The notes under the pieces were generated by a model. That model saw only the letters and a list, made by a program, of their open reading frames with translations, was not told the origin of the DNA and did no database searches. Positions 16,114-23,713 of a stretch of DNA of 43,576 nt are shown in pieces. Position 1 is the first letter of the stretch. The number at the start of each line of letters is the position of its first letter. The translations under genes were made by a program, and so were the position numbers. Origin of the DNA: Mycolicibacter kumamotonensis (lineage in GTDB: Bacteria; Actinomycetota; Actinomycetes; Mycobacteriales; Mycobacteriaceae); assembly GCF_002086285.1 (NCBI RefSeq), contig NZ_MVHU01000037.1, positions 1 to 43,576 on the forward strand, given 5' to 3'.

Positions 16114-17078
16114 AACTGCAGGGCGGTGAATCGCCAGTCCAGCACCTGGCGATCCGCTTCACCGGCGGAACCGGCCGCATAGACCAGCGAGCGCAGGCCC
16201 AGGACGTTGTCGGCAGCCGATTCGACGTGCAGCTCGCTATAGAGGGTGTCGCCTTCGTGGACCGGCCCGGTGTGGTCGCAGGACTTCCAGCCCAGCACCG
16301 TGACGAGGTTCGGCAGTAGCCGGCTGGCCTGCGCCAGCGCCAGCCCGATGGTGTGCCCGCCGTAGACCAGACGCTGACCGGATACCCGCGAATCATGATG
16401 GGTGGCAGCGATATTGAGGGTCAGACGGGCCAATTCGGGAGCGGAGCTGACCACGTCACCGCTGCTGGTCAGCACGGCACCCGCTAAGCCCGGGTCGAAG
16501 TGCGGGCCGGGCACCCGCCGCCGGAATTCGTCGGCGTCCCAATGTGCGGTGACATCCGGCGGCGCCGCGAGCCCGGTGCCGACGGTTGACAGGTCGTCGC
16601 GGTGACCGGTCTCAGGAGCATCCGGTGACAGCGGCAGCATCGCGCAGCGGTAGAAGTCGAGCACCAGCCGGTCGACCTGGTCGATGGTGGTCACCCGCAG
16701 CGCCACCAGCCCCGTGGGCTCCCGGCCGGGCTTGGCCGAATTCTGTTTCAGGCCCACGATTTCGGTGCGGGTGAACAGCGTGTCACCGATCACCGGGAAT
16801 CGGAAGAAGGCCAGGCCCCGGTAGAACAGGTTGGCCTTGACCCGCCGGGTGACCAACGTGGACTGCCCGATCGCGACGTCGCACACCAGGCCCGGGTGGG
16901 CCAGCGGCGTCGTCGCCCCGGTGACCACCCGGGACAGCTCGGCGTCCAGCGGCAGCCGCAACCGGTCGCCGAGAATCGCCTGATGCAGCGCCGCGGTTCC
17001 AGCCGTCAGCGTCATCGCCGGAGCCGCATCGAACACCTGACCGACCTGGAGTTCGTCGAAGTAGGGGCCGCTCGTCAT
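16110..17078 (-). CDS. Double-hotdog (R)-hydratase-like protein (Rv0216-like)
   Basis: A 322-residue protein that looks like two MaoC-type hotdog halves in tandem. The first half contains GDTLFTRTEIVGLK (about residues 96-110). The second contains RLVYGGHTIGLALAQASR and CDHTGPVHEGDTLYSELHV. M. tuberculosis Rv0216 (about 337 residues) has a reported double-hotdog structure, with the expected R-specific hydratase activity not firmly shown (memory). The ATG at 17078 is preceded by AGGA at 7 nt on the minus strand, better than upstream in-frame starts that would run into fadE3. It diverges from fadE3 with only 27 bp between. That fits a hydration step after a FadE desaturation (inference). Confidence 0.87.
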   Translation of the reverse strand: MTSGPYFDELQVGQVFDAAPAMTLTAGTAALHQAILGDRLRLPLDAELSRVVTGATTPLAHPGLVCDVAIGQSTLVTRRVKANLFYRGLAFFRFPVIGDTLFTRTEIVGLKQNSAKPGREPTGLVALRVTTIDQVDRLVLDFYRCAMLPLSPDAPETGHRDDLSTVGTGLAAPPDVTAHWDADEFRRRVPGPHFDPGLAGAVLTSSGDVVSSAPELARLTLNIAATHHDSRVSGQRLVYGGHTIGLALAQASRLLPNLVTVLGWKSCDHTGPVHEGDTLYSELHVESAADNVLGLRSLVYAAGSAGEADRQVLDWRFTALQF

Positions 17079-17099
17079 CAGGAAATCCTGACATACGGT
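17079..17099. promoter_or_regulatory. Divergent control region of the Rv0216-like gene and fadE3
   Basis: CAGGA-AA-TCCTG is an inverted repeat at 17079-17090; one arm supplies the AGGA ribosome site for the minus-strand gene. TACGGT at 17094-17099 fits TANNNT and ends 7 nt before the fadE3 ATG at 17106, predicting a leaderless fadE3 mRNA. The 27-bp spacer is too short to hold two ordinary promoters, so the minus-strand promoter may lie inside fadE3. Confidence 0.4.
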
Positions 17100-17105
17100 G
17101 AACCC

Positions 17106-18269
17106 ATGACGTCCCCACTGACCGACGAAGAGTCGATCCTGGTCGAGACCGTCCGTTTGTTCATCGACCGGGAGGTGAAGCCGACCGTTCGCGACGTCGA
17201 ACACGCCAACAGCTATCCGGAAGCCTGGATCGAGCAGATGAAGCACCTCGGCATCTACGGGCTTGCCGTCCCCGAGGAATACGGCGGCACACCGGTGTCG
17301 ATGCCGTGCTACGTGCTGGTCACCCAGGAACTGGCGCGGGGCTGGATGAGCCTGGCCGGCGCGATGGGCGGGCACACCGTCGTGGCCAAGCTGCTCACAC
17401 TGTTCGGCACCGAGGAGCAGAAGCAGCGGTACCTGCCTGCCATGGCCAGCGGTGCGCTGCGGGCCACCATGGCCCTGACCGAACCGGGAGGCGGCAGCGA
17501 CCTACAGAACATGACCACCACCGCGGTGCCAGCTGCGGCGCCGGACACCCTGGTGATCAACGGTGCCAAGACCTGGATCTCCAATGCCCGCTACTCGGGT
17601 TTGATTGCGCTGCTGGCCAAAACCGACCCGAAGGCCACCCCGCGGCACAGCGGGATCTCGGTGTTGCTGGTGGACAACCCGATTGACGGGCTGACGATCT
17701 CTCGAGACCTGCCCAAGTTGGGCTACAAGGGCGTGGAGAGCTGTGAGCTGAGTTTCGACGGTTGCCAGGTGCCGGCCGCGGCGGTGCTGGGCGCAGTGCC
17801 CGGCCACGGCTTCGCCCAGATGATGAAGGGCCTGGAGACCGGGCGCATCCAGGTGGCCGCACGAGCTTTGGGGGTGGCGACCGCCGCGCTGGAGGACGCG
17901 CTGGCCTACGCCCAGCAACGAGAGAGTTTCGGCCAGCCGATCTGGAAGCACCAAAGCGTCGGCAACTATCTGGCCGACATGGCCACCAAACTGACCGCCG
18001 CCCGCCAGCTCACCCGCTACGCCGCCGAACGCTACGACAGCGGGCAGCGCTGCGACATGGAAGCCGGCATGGCCAAACTGTTCGCCTCCGAGACGGCGAT
18101 GGAGATCGCGCTGAACGCGGTGCGCATCCACGGCGGCTACGGCTACTCCACCGAGTACGACGTGGAACGCTACTTCCGGGACGCACCGCTGATGATCGTC
18201 GGCGAGGGCACCAACGAGATCCAGCGCAACGTGATCGCCGCGCAGTTGGTGGCCCGCGGCGGGATCTAG
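17106..18269 (+). CDS. fadE3: Acyl-CoA dehydrogenase FadE3
   Basis: A 387-residue single-chain acyl-CoA dehydrogenase. MALTEPGGGSDLQ (about residues 122-134) is the FAD/acyl-CoA loop, ARALGVATAALEDALAYAQQRESFGQPI the helical C-terminal domain, and GEGTNEIQRN carries the catalytic Glu367, as in butyryl/medium-chain enzymes. It would desaturate a saturated acyl-CoA with electron transfer flavoprotein as acceptor. The place beside the Rv0216-like gene and near fadD4 matches M. tuberculosis fadE3 (Rv0215c). The ATG at 17106 follows a TANNNT hexamer at 7 nt. A strong bidirectional hairpin follows the stop. Here a PGRS gene and a flavoprotein gene separate it from fadD4, whereas in M. tuberculosis those are neighbours. 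Confidence 0.87.
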   Translation: MTSPLTDEESILVETVRLFIDREVKPTVRDVEHANSYPEAWIEQMKHLGIYGLAVPEEYGGTPVSMPCYVLVTQELARGWMSLAGAMGGHTVVAKLLTLFGTEEQKQRYLPAMASGALRATMALTEPGGGSDLQNMTTTAVPAAAPDTLVINGAKTWISNARYSGLIALLAKTDPKATPRHSGISVLLVDNPIDGLTISRDLPKLGYKGVESCELSFDGCQVPAAAVLGAVPGHGFAQMMKGLETGRIQVAARALGVATAALEDALAYAQQRESFGQPIWKHQSVGNYLADMATKLTAARQLTRYAAERYDSGQRCDMEAGMAKLFASETAMEIALNAVRIHGGYGYSTEYDVERYFRDAPLMIVGEGTNEIQRNVIAAQLVARGGI

Positions 18270-18302
18270 CTGCTCGGCCCGCCGGGCATCGGTGCAACGA
18301 GA

Positions 18303-18330
18303 AACACCCCGCACGATGGTGCGGGGTGTT
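18303..18330. terminator. Bidirectional intrinsic terminator between fadE3 and the PGRS gene
   Basis: AACACCCCGCAC and GTGCGGGGTGTT form a perfect 12-bp stem around a GATG loop. It lies 33 bp after the fadE3 stop and 15 bp before the stop of the convergent PGRS gene, so it can serve both transcripts. There is no long U-tract on either side, which is usual for mycobacterial terminators. Confidence 0.85.
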
Positions 18331-18345
18331 CCTCGTGTAGTGCTG

Positions 18346-20145
18346 CTACGGGAGGACGGTACCGGTGCTCCCGGCCCCTCCGTCGTTCCCGGCGGACGGA
18401 CCGGTGCCGCCGGCACCACCGTCACCGCCGGTACCACCCGTGCTGCCGGTACCCGGGGTGTCACCGGCGCCGCCGTTGAGGCCGTCGGTGCCGAGGTGCG
18501 GGGTGATGACGTTGCCGCCGTTGCCGCCGGCCCCACCGTTGCCGCCGACGTTGGCGCCGGCGCCACCGACACCACCGTCGCCGCCGGCTCCACCGTGGAC
18601 GTCGTCGATCGGGCCCGAGGAGGAGTCCCCGGAGGTGGTGGCCCAGTTCGGGTCGCCCCAACGGATGTTGCTGCCGTCGCCACCGTTGCCGCCGGCGCCA
18701 CCGTCGCCACCGACACCGCCGGTGCCGTCGGCGTTAGCCAGACCCTGACCGCCGGCGCCTCCGTTGCCGCCGACGCCACCGTGCGCACCGCCCGCGAACG
18801 GGTCGCTGCCACCGTTCCCACCGGCGCCACCGGTACCGCCGGTGGCACCGCTGCCGCCGGCACCCCCGGCACCACCGGAACCGGCGGAGCCCTGCGGGCC
18901 CATGGTGCCGGCTCCACCCGGGCCTTCAACGGACGCGTGGCCGGTCACATCCACCAGGTCGCCGCCGTTACCGCCGTTACCGCCGGCACCACCGTCGCCG
19001 ATCAGGCCGTCGTTGCCGTTGGCCGCACCGGCACCGGCCGCACCCCCGGCACCGCCGGCACCACCGGCGCCACCGTTGCCCGGCGTGAAGTACAGGCCGT
19101 GGACGGAATCGGTCTCCGGGTGGATTCGGGCGCCGCCCACACCGCCGTTGCCGCCGTCGGCACCGGCACCGCCGGCACCACCGTTCCCGCCGTTACCGGC
19201 ATCGCCGCCGCCGTTGCCGCCGTTGCCGCCGGCGCCACCGACACCGCCGACACCGCCGTTCTGACCCGGGGAACCGCCGTTGGCGGCAATCGTTCCATCG
19301 GCGCCGTTGGTGGCAGCCGAGGCATTGCCACCGTTGCCGCCGTTGCCGCCGTTGCCGTCGACACCGTGGGCGCCCGCGTTGGCGTTGGCGCCGCCGGCAG
19401 CACCGCCGGCCGCCGCCGCACCGCCGTCGCCGCCCGCGCCGCCGCTGCCGCCATTGGCACCGTTAGCACCGAGACCGTTCACCGCGAGGCCGTCGGCGCC
19501 GACACCGCCATCGCCGCCACGCCCGCCGTTGCCGCCCACGCCCCCGTCGCCGTCGGCGCCGACCGAACCGTTGGCAGAGCCGCCGACACCGGCCGCGCCG
19601 CCTGCGCCGCCCTTACCGCCGACAGCGCCGTTGCCGCCATGTCCACCGGCGGTGCCGTTACCCGAGCCGTTGTCGGCGAACGAGCCGGCGGCGCCGGCGG
19701 CGCCGTCGCCACCGTTGCCGCCGCTGCCGCCGACACCGCCCGCACCGCCGTTGCCGCCGATCCCGACGAACGACGAACCGTCGCCGCCGATGCCGCCGTT
19801 ACCGGCGTTGCCGCCGGCGACCCCGTCGCCGCCGTTGCCCCCGGAACCGCTGCCCGCGGCGCCGTTGGTGCCGGTCCAGCCGGCGCCGCCGGCCCCACCA
19901 TTACCGCCGTTACCCCACGCGCCCATTCCGAAGAAGTCCTGGGCCTGGCCCGAGGAACCGCCGTTGCCGCCGTTGCCCGCGTCGAGGGTGGCGGTTCCGT
20001 TGCCGCCGGCCCCGCCGTCGCCGCCGTTGCCCCACATCTCCCCACCGTGGCCGCCGTTACCGCCGTCGGCGCCGAGCCCGCCCGCGCCACCGTCACCACC
20101 GTTGCCGATACCGCCCGCGTGACCGCCGTTGCCACCGGCCACGCC
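18346..20145 (-). repeat. PGRS coding repeat tract (Gly-Gly-Asn/Ala triplets)
   Basis: About 1.8 kb of imperfect GC-rich repeats, seen on the plus strand as recurring CCGCCGTTGCCGCC-like units and encoding GG(N/A/D)GG. Such tracts recombine and slip easily in mycobacteria. Long frames on the opposite strand and in other frames here are by-products of the repeat. Confidence 0.9.
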
Positions 20146-20667
20146 CTCGAGGTTCGACGACCAGCCGTCGCCGCCGTCACCGAACCACAGACCACCGGCC
20201 TGGCCGTCGACGCTGTCCGCGGTGCCGTCGGCGCCGTTGCAGATCATCCCGCAGAAGCCCTCGGTCAACGGCGCGAACAGCTGGTTTATCACACCGTTGA
20301 CACTCGAACCGAAGTCAGAGTTGATCCAGTCCTGCATGACGTCGTGCAGCGGCAGGTAGAGGCTGTCCTGCCACAGCTGAGCGAAGTCGCCGTCGAACAG
20401 CCCGCCTTCGGCTGAGCCCGCGCCCCAGGCGGAGACGTCGAACAGATCGACTCCCGAGCCGGTGCCGGCGCCGTCGAGCCCGAAGAGCTCCCAGATCGCG
20501 TCCAGGCCGAAGTCGTCGGCCTGCGCGGCCGGCGCGGCCGCCAGGGGAGCCATCCCGAAGGCTAGGAACGCCCCGACCGAGGCTGCGGCACCGATCGCGC
20601 GGTCCCGTCGCCGCGAACGCTTCCCCCAAGTCTCAGTAGTACCGCTATTGCCCCGATTGTGCGCCAT
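18346..20667 (-). CDS. Secreted PGRS-repeat protein without a PE domain
   Basis: A 773-residue protein in three parts. Residues 1-50 form a signal peptide: a basic KRSRRRDR stretch, a hydrophobic core (AIGAAASVGAFLAFGMAPLA) and an AQA cleavage site before DDFG. Residues 51-173 are a non-repetitive region rich in Asp, Phe and Trp, ending in a Cys139/Cys143 pair within GFCGMICNGADGTA. Residues from about 175 to the end are Gly-Gly-x/Asn-Gly-Gly (PGRS) repeats with short unique inserts such as IHPETDSVHGLYFTPG. PE_PGRS proteins use a PE domain and type VII secretion; here a Sec-like or Tat-like signal replaces it. Function is unknown; an envelope or surface location is likely. GGAGG lies too close to the ATG at 20676 (3 nt) but suits the in-frame ATG at 20667, which I chose. 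Confidence 0.85.
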   Translation of the reverse strand: MAHNRGNSGTTETWGKRSRRRDRAIGAAASVGAFLAFGMAPLAAAPAAQADDFGLDAIWELFGLDGAGTGSGVDLFDVSAWGAGSAEGGLFDGDFAQLWQDSLYLPLHDVMQDWINSDFGSSVNGVINQLFAPLTEGFCGMICNGADGTADSVDGQAGGLWFGDGGDGWSSNLEGVAGGNGGHAGGIGNGGDGGAGGLGADGGNGGHGGEMWGNGGDGGAGGNGTATLDAGNGGNGGSSGQAQDFFGMGAWGNGGNGGAGGAGWTGTNGAAGSGSGGNGGDGVAGGNAGNGGIGGDGSSFVGIGGNGGAGGVGGSGGNGGDGAAGAAGSFADNGSGNGTAGGHGGNGAVGGKGGAGGAAGVGGSANGSVGADGDGGVGGNGGRGGDGGVGADGLAVNGLGANGANGGSGGAGGDGGAAAAGGAAGGANANAGAHGVDGNGGNGGNGGNASAATNGADGTIAANGGSPGQNGGVGGVGGAGGNGGNGGGDAGNGGNGGAGGAGADGGNGGVGGARIHPETDSVHGLYFTPGNGGAGGAGGAGGAAGAGAANGNDGLIGDGGAGGNGGNGGDLVDVTGHASVEGPGGAGTMGPQGSAGSGGAGGAGGSGATGGTGGAGGNGGSDPFAGGAHGGVGGNGGAGGQGLANADGTGGVGGDGGAGGNGGDGSNIRWGDPNWATTSGDSSSGPIDDVHGGAGGDGGVGGAGANVGGNGGAGGNGGNVITPHLGTDGLNGGAGDTPGTGSTGGTGGDGGAGGTGPSAGNDGGAGSTGTVLP

Positions 20668-20939
20668 CGCTAACATCCCCCTCCGTAACCTTTCCCGAAC
20701 CTGGCGTACGCCTTAGTGGTTCCTGAGCCCTCCCGTCGCGTGACGTTAGCGTTAATTTTTCCCGAATGTCCATCTAGGCGAACATACGTTTTCCAAAAGC
20801 GTCGATTTGGGCCTATTAGCGGTCGTTGGCCCAGGAAAAGTATCCGGGGAAGGCCGCCGTTCAGGCGCGCGCCGGCAGGGTGGCCGGCTTCAGCGCCGCG
20901 TCCTACCGGTGGGAGTCGGCTCGGTGGAACCATCGCGGT

Positions 20940-21977
20940 ATGGGCAGCTATTCCTGGGCTGTGGTCGGAGCGGGCCCGGCCGGTATCGCCGCGGTGGGCC
21001 GGCTACTCGACCATGGCGTCGCCGGCAAGGAGATCGCGTGGATCGACCCGGAATTCGGCGCCGGTGACCTCGGAGCCAAGTGGCGGGCCGTTTCCAGCAA
21101 CACCCGAGCCGGTCTGTTTGTCGACTACCTGAACGCCTCGGCGTCGTTTCGTTTCCGGCAGGCGCCCCCGTTCGAACTGACGACCCTCGATCCGGAGCAG
21201 ACGTGCCCGCTGCGGATGGTGGCCGATCCCCTGGTCTGGGTCGCGAGCCGGCTCCGCGACCAGGTCACCGCGCTGCCGACGACGGCCACCGAACTCTGGC
21301 TGCGGGACCGGCGGTGGACGGTGCGCACCGGGCTGGCGGACATCACGTCGAAGAACGTGGTGCTGGCCGTCGGCTCGGTTCCCAGGAAACTCAGTTACTC
21401 CGGCCTCAATGAGATCCCGATCGAAGCCGCGCTCGATCCCGGCAGACTCGCGCTGCTCTCCCTCGATGGGGCGACCGTCGCCGTGTTCGGCTCGTCGCAC
21501 TCGTCGATGATCGCCCTTCCGAATCTTCTGGAGACCCCGGTGCGGAAGGTGATCAATTTCTATCGGAGCCCACTCAAATACGCTGTATACCTGAAGGATT
21601 GGATACTGTTCGACGACACCGGGCTCAAGGGACAGGCCGCCTTGTGGGCTCGCGAGAACATCGACGGGACCTACCCGAGCCGCCTGGACAGGTGCTTGGT
21701 GAACAGCCCCGAGTTCAGTGAACGCCTCCAGGAGTGCAGCCACGTCGTCTATACCGTCGGTTTCGAGCGCCGGCGCCTTCCGGCGACACCTCAGTGGGGC
21801 CCACTGAATTACGACGCCAGCAACGGGATTCTGGCGCCCGGGCTGTTCGGAATCGGCATCGCCTTCCCGGAATACCGGATCAACCCATTGGGATCCGGCG
21901 AGTACCGGGTCGGCTTGTACAAGTTCATCGAGATGCTCGACGGTGCCCTGCCGCTGTGGCTGCGCTACCGCACGTGA
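20940..21977 (+). CDS. FAD/NAD(P)-binding oxidoreductase-like protein
   Basis: A 345-residue putative flavoprotein. The N-terminal WAVVGAGPAGIAAVGRLLD contains the dinucleotide-binding GxGxxG at residues 10-15, followed by an acidic strand end (IDPEFGAGD). A second nucleotide-binding-like segment, TVAVFGSSHSSMIALP, lies near residues 180-195, with Ser/His in place of some glycines. VVYTVGFERR and GLFGIGIAFPEYR suggest the ATG-like and C-terminal FAD contacts of the pyridine nucleotide-disulfide oxidoreductase superfamily. I cannot name a subfamily or substrate. The ATG at 20940 is chosen because it precedes the Rossmann strand directly and GGTGGA lies 9 nt upstream; a TTG start at 20826 is possible but would add an unconvincing basic leader. 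It ends exactly where the convergent fadD4 stop begins. Confidence 0.75.
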   Translation: MGSYSWAVVGAGPAGIAAVGRLLDHGVAGKEIAWIDPEFGAGDLGAKWRAVSSNTRAGLFVDYLNASASFRFRQAPPFELTTLDPEQTCPLRMVADPLVWVASRLRDQVTALPTTATELWLRDRRWTVRTGLADITSKNVVLAVGSVPRKLSYSGLNEIPIEAALDPGRLALLSLDGATVAVFGSSHSSMIALPNLLETPVRKVINFYRSPLKYAVYLKDWILFDDTGLKGQAALWARENIDGTYPSRLDRCLVNSPEFSERLQECSHVVYTVGFERRRLPATPQWGPLNYDASNGILAPGLFGIGIAFPEYRINPLGSGEYRVGLYKFIEMLDGALPLWLRYRT

Positions 21978-23495
21978 TCACACGGAGTATTTCGTCATCA
22001 GTTCGTTCTTGTAGAGCTTGCCGGTGTCGGTGCGCGGCAGTTGCGCCTCGAAGGAGATCGACCGCGGACACTTGTAGTGCGCCAACCGTTCCCGCAGCCA
22101 CGCCAACAACTCGTCCGCGAAGGCGTCGGTGGCGTCGGCCGGATCGACGGTCTGCACCACAGCTTTGACGCTCTGTCCCATCTCATCGTCCGGGATGCCG
22201 AACACCGCCGCGTCCATCACCTTCGGGTGGGTGATCAACATGTTCTCGGCTTCCTGCGGGTAGATGTTCACGCCGCCCGAGATGATCATGTGGTGCCGAC
22301 GGTCGGTGAGGTAGAGATATCCCTCCTCATCGAGGTAGCCGACGTCGCCGACGGTGGCCCATCCGCGGCTGTCGCGTGAATTCGCCGTCTTGTCCGGGTC
22401 ATTGAGGTATTCGAAGGTGTTGCCGCCCTCGAAGTAGATCTCCCCGGCTTCGCCGGCGGGCAGCTCGTTGCCGTTCTCGTCGACGATGTGCACCGCACCC
22501 ACGATCGGTTTGCCGACCGAGCCGGGGTGGGTCAGCCAATCCTCGGCGCTGATCAACGTCGAGCCGTGCGCCTCGGAGGAGGCGTAGTATTCGTCGACGA
22601 TCGGCCCCCACCAGTCGATCATCTGCTTCTTGATCTCCACCGGACACGGCGCCGCCGCGTGCATCACCCGCTGCAGGCTGGAGACATCGTACGAATCCCG
22701 CGCCGCCGCAGGAAGTTTCAACATTCTGGTGAAGTGAGCGGGCACGAACTGGGCGTGGGTGACCCGGTAGCGCTGGATAGCGTCGAGGCAGCCTTCCGCG
22801 TCGAACTTCTCCAGCACCACGGTGGTGATGCCGGCCGCCTGCGCGGTCATCGACCACACCGACGGGGCGGTGTGATACAGCGGCGCCGGGCTCAGATAGA
22901 CCGAGTCGGGGGTCATCCACACCGACACCAGCATCGTCATCAGGCCGGGTGCCTCGGCCGGCGGCAGATGCGGCAACGCCCGCTTGATCCCCTTGGGGCG
23001 TCCGGTGGTTCCCGACGAGTACTGCAGCAGGTCACCCTCGATCTCATCGTCGATGGGTGTAGCCGGTTGATCGGCGACGCATTCCGGGTAACGCTGCCAG
23101 CCGGGCAGATCGTCATCTGCCATCAGCAGCAGGTCGGGAAGGCCTTGTGGCAGATGCTCGGCCAGGTTCTCACACGTCTTGCGCAGTGCCGCTGAAGCGA
23201 TGATCCCCTTGGCGGAGCTGTTGTCGATGATGTAGGCGGCCTCAGCGGCGGTCAGGTGGGTGTTGATCGGGACGTAGTACAGGCCGCTGCGCCGCGCCGC
23301 CCACATGACCGCATGAATGTGCTCGTTGTTCTCCATGAGGATCGCGACGGTGTCACCCTCCACCAGCCCGGCGCGGCGGAAATAATGCGCCAGCCGGTTG
23401 GCGCGCGCCTCGAGGTCATCGAAGGTGACGACGGTGCCGGACGGGTGCAAAATGATGGCCGGCTTGTCGGCGCCGACATGCTCGCGGATCTGCAT
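21978..23495 (-). CDS. fadD4: Fatty-acyl-CoA ligase FadD4
   Basis: A 505-residue ANL-superfamily ligase, collinear with M. tuberculosis FadD4 (Rv0214) from its first residues (MQIREH, then DKPAIILHPSGTVVTF). The P-loop is YSSGTTGRPKGIK (159-171). YYASSEAHGSTLI is the adenine-binding A5 region, VGDVGYLDEEGYLYLTDR the A7/A8 region, and GGVNIYPQE the hinge. DTGKLYKNELM carries the C-terminal catalytic Lys. It would activate a fatty or sterol-like acid as the CoA thioester; the true substrate is not established. A TACAGT hexamer ends 7 nt before the ATG, predicting a leaderless mRNA, and an inverted-repeat operator candidate sits at about -24 to -39. The nadR/Rv0213c counterparts found between fadD4 and pckA in M. 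tuberculosis are missing. Confidence 0.9.
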   Translation of the reverse strand: MQIREHVGADKPAIILHPSGTVVTFDDLEARANRLAHYFRRAGLVEGDTVAILMENNEHIHAVMWAARRSGLYYVPINTHLTAAEAAYIIDNSSAKGIIASAALRKTCENLAEHLPQGLPDLLLMADDDLPGWQRYPECVADQPATPIDDEIEGDLLQYSSGTTGRPKGIKRALPHLPPAEAPGLMTMLVSVWMTPDSVYLSPAPLYHTAPSVWSMTAQAAGITTVVLEKFDAEGCLDAIQRYRVTHAQFVPAHFTRMLKLPAAARDSYDVSSLQRVMHAAAPCPVEIKKQMIDWWGPIVDEYYASSEAHGSTLISAEDWLTHPGSVGKPIVGAVHIVDENGNELPAGEAGEIYFEGGNTFEYLNDPDKTANSRDSRGWATVGDVGYLDEEGYLYLTDRRHHMIISGGVNIYPQEAENMLITHPKVMDAAVFGIPDDEMGQSVKAVVQTVDPADATDAFADELLAWLRERLAHYKCPRSISFEAQLPRTDTGKLYKNELMTKYSV

Positions 23496-23501
23496 GCGCA
23501 G

Positions 23502-23534
23502 ACTGTACCGCCGTCAAACTTGACGGGTGTCAAG
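23502..23534 (-). promoter_or_regulatory. fadD4 promoter with three GTCAA/TTGAC half-sites
   Basis: On the minus strand TACAGT (23507-23502) is a TANNNT -10 whose last T is 7 nt from the ATG at 23495. Just upstream, plus-strand bases 23513-23534 read GTCAA, 2 nt, TTGAC, 4 nt, GTCAA. This includes a perfect 6-bp-arm palindrome, CTTGAC-GGGT-GTCAAG (23519-23534). The array covers the -35 region, the usual place for a TetR/MarR/GntR-type repressor. Which regulator binds is unknown. Confidence 0.55.
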
Positions 23535-23690
23535 TGGTCGGCTTCGGCCCTGTGGTCGAGCCGCGCGGGCACCACCTGGACCAGGCATGCACCGGACCCG
23601 TGGGCCGCTGCGGGTGACAGCGCATGCCGGCCGGCGTGCGCAGTTGTACAGCAAAACCCGGTGTGTTGTGTGCAAACACGCACGCTCGCC

Positions 23691-23708
23691 GGTGGTGGTG
23701 GTGGTGGG
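23691..23708 (+). repeat. Short GGT triplet tract downstream of pckA
   Basis: Five GGT units followed by GGG end 5 bp before the stop codon of pckA. The plus strand is G-rich with at least five GG runs, so a two-tetrad G-quadruplex is conceivable, and slippage could vary its length. Whether it does anything is not shown. Confidence 0.5.
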
Positions 23709-23713
23709 AAAGG

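Noticed and set aside
18346..20145. Regular GC-rich repeats that could suggest a CRISPR or satellite array.
   Set aside because: The units are codon-periodic, imperfect and encode Gly-Gly-x; there are no unique spacers of constant length.
18292..20415. A long plus-strand frame rich in Ala, Val and Thr opposite the PGRS gene.
   Set aside because: It is the reading of PGRS repeat codons on the other strand; there is no ribosome site, no known domain, and it runs across the terminator hairpin.
20781..20798. AAC-ATAC-GTT near the PGRS/flavoprotein spacer as a third KstR box.
   Set aside because: The spacer between AAC and GTT is 4 nt rather than the required 2, so it does not fit the consensus.
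20826..20939. A TTG start giving a longer flavoprotein.
   Set aside because: The extra 38 residues are basic and low in information, while the Rossmann strand normally begins a few residues from the N-terminus, as with the ATG at 20940.
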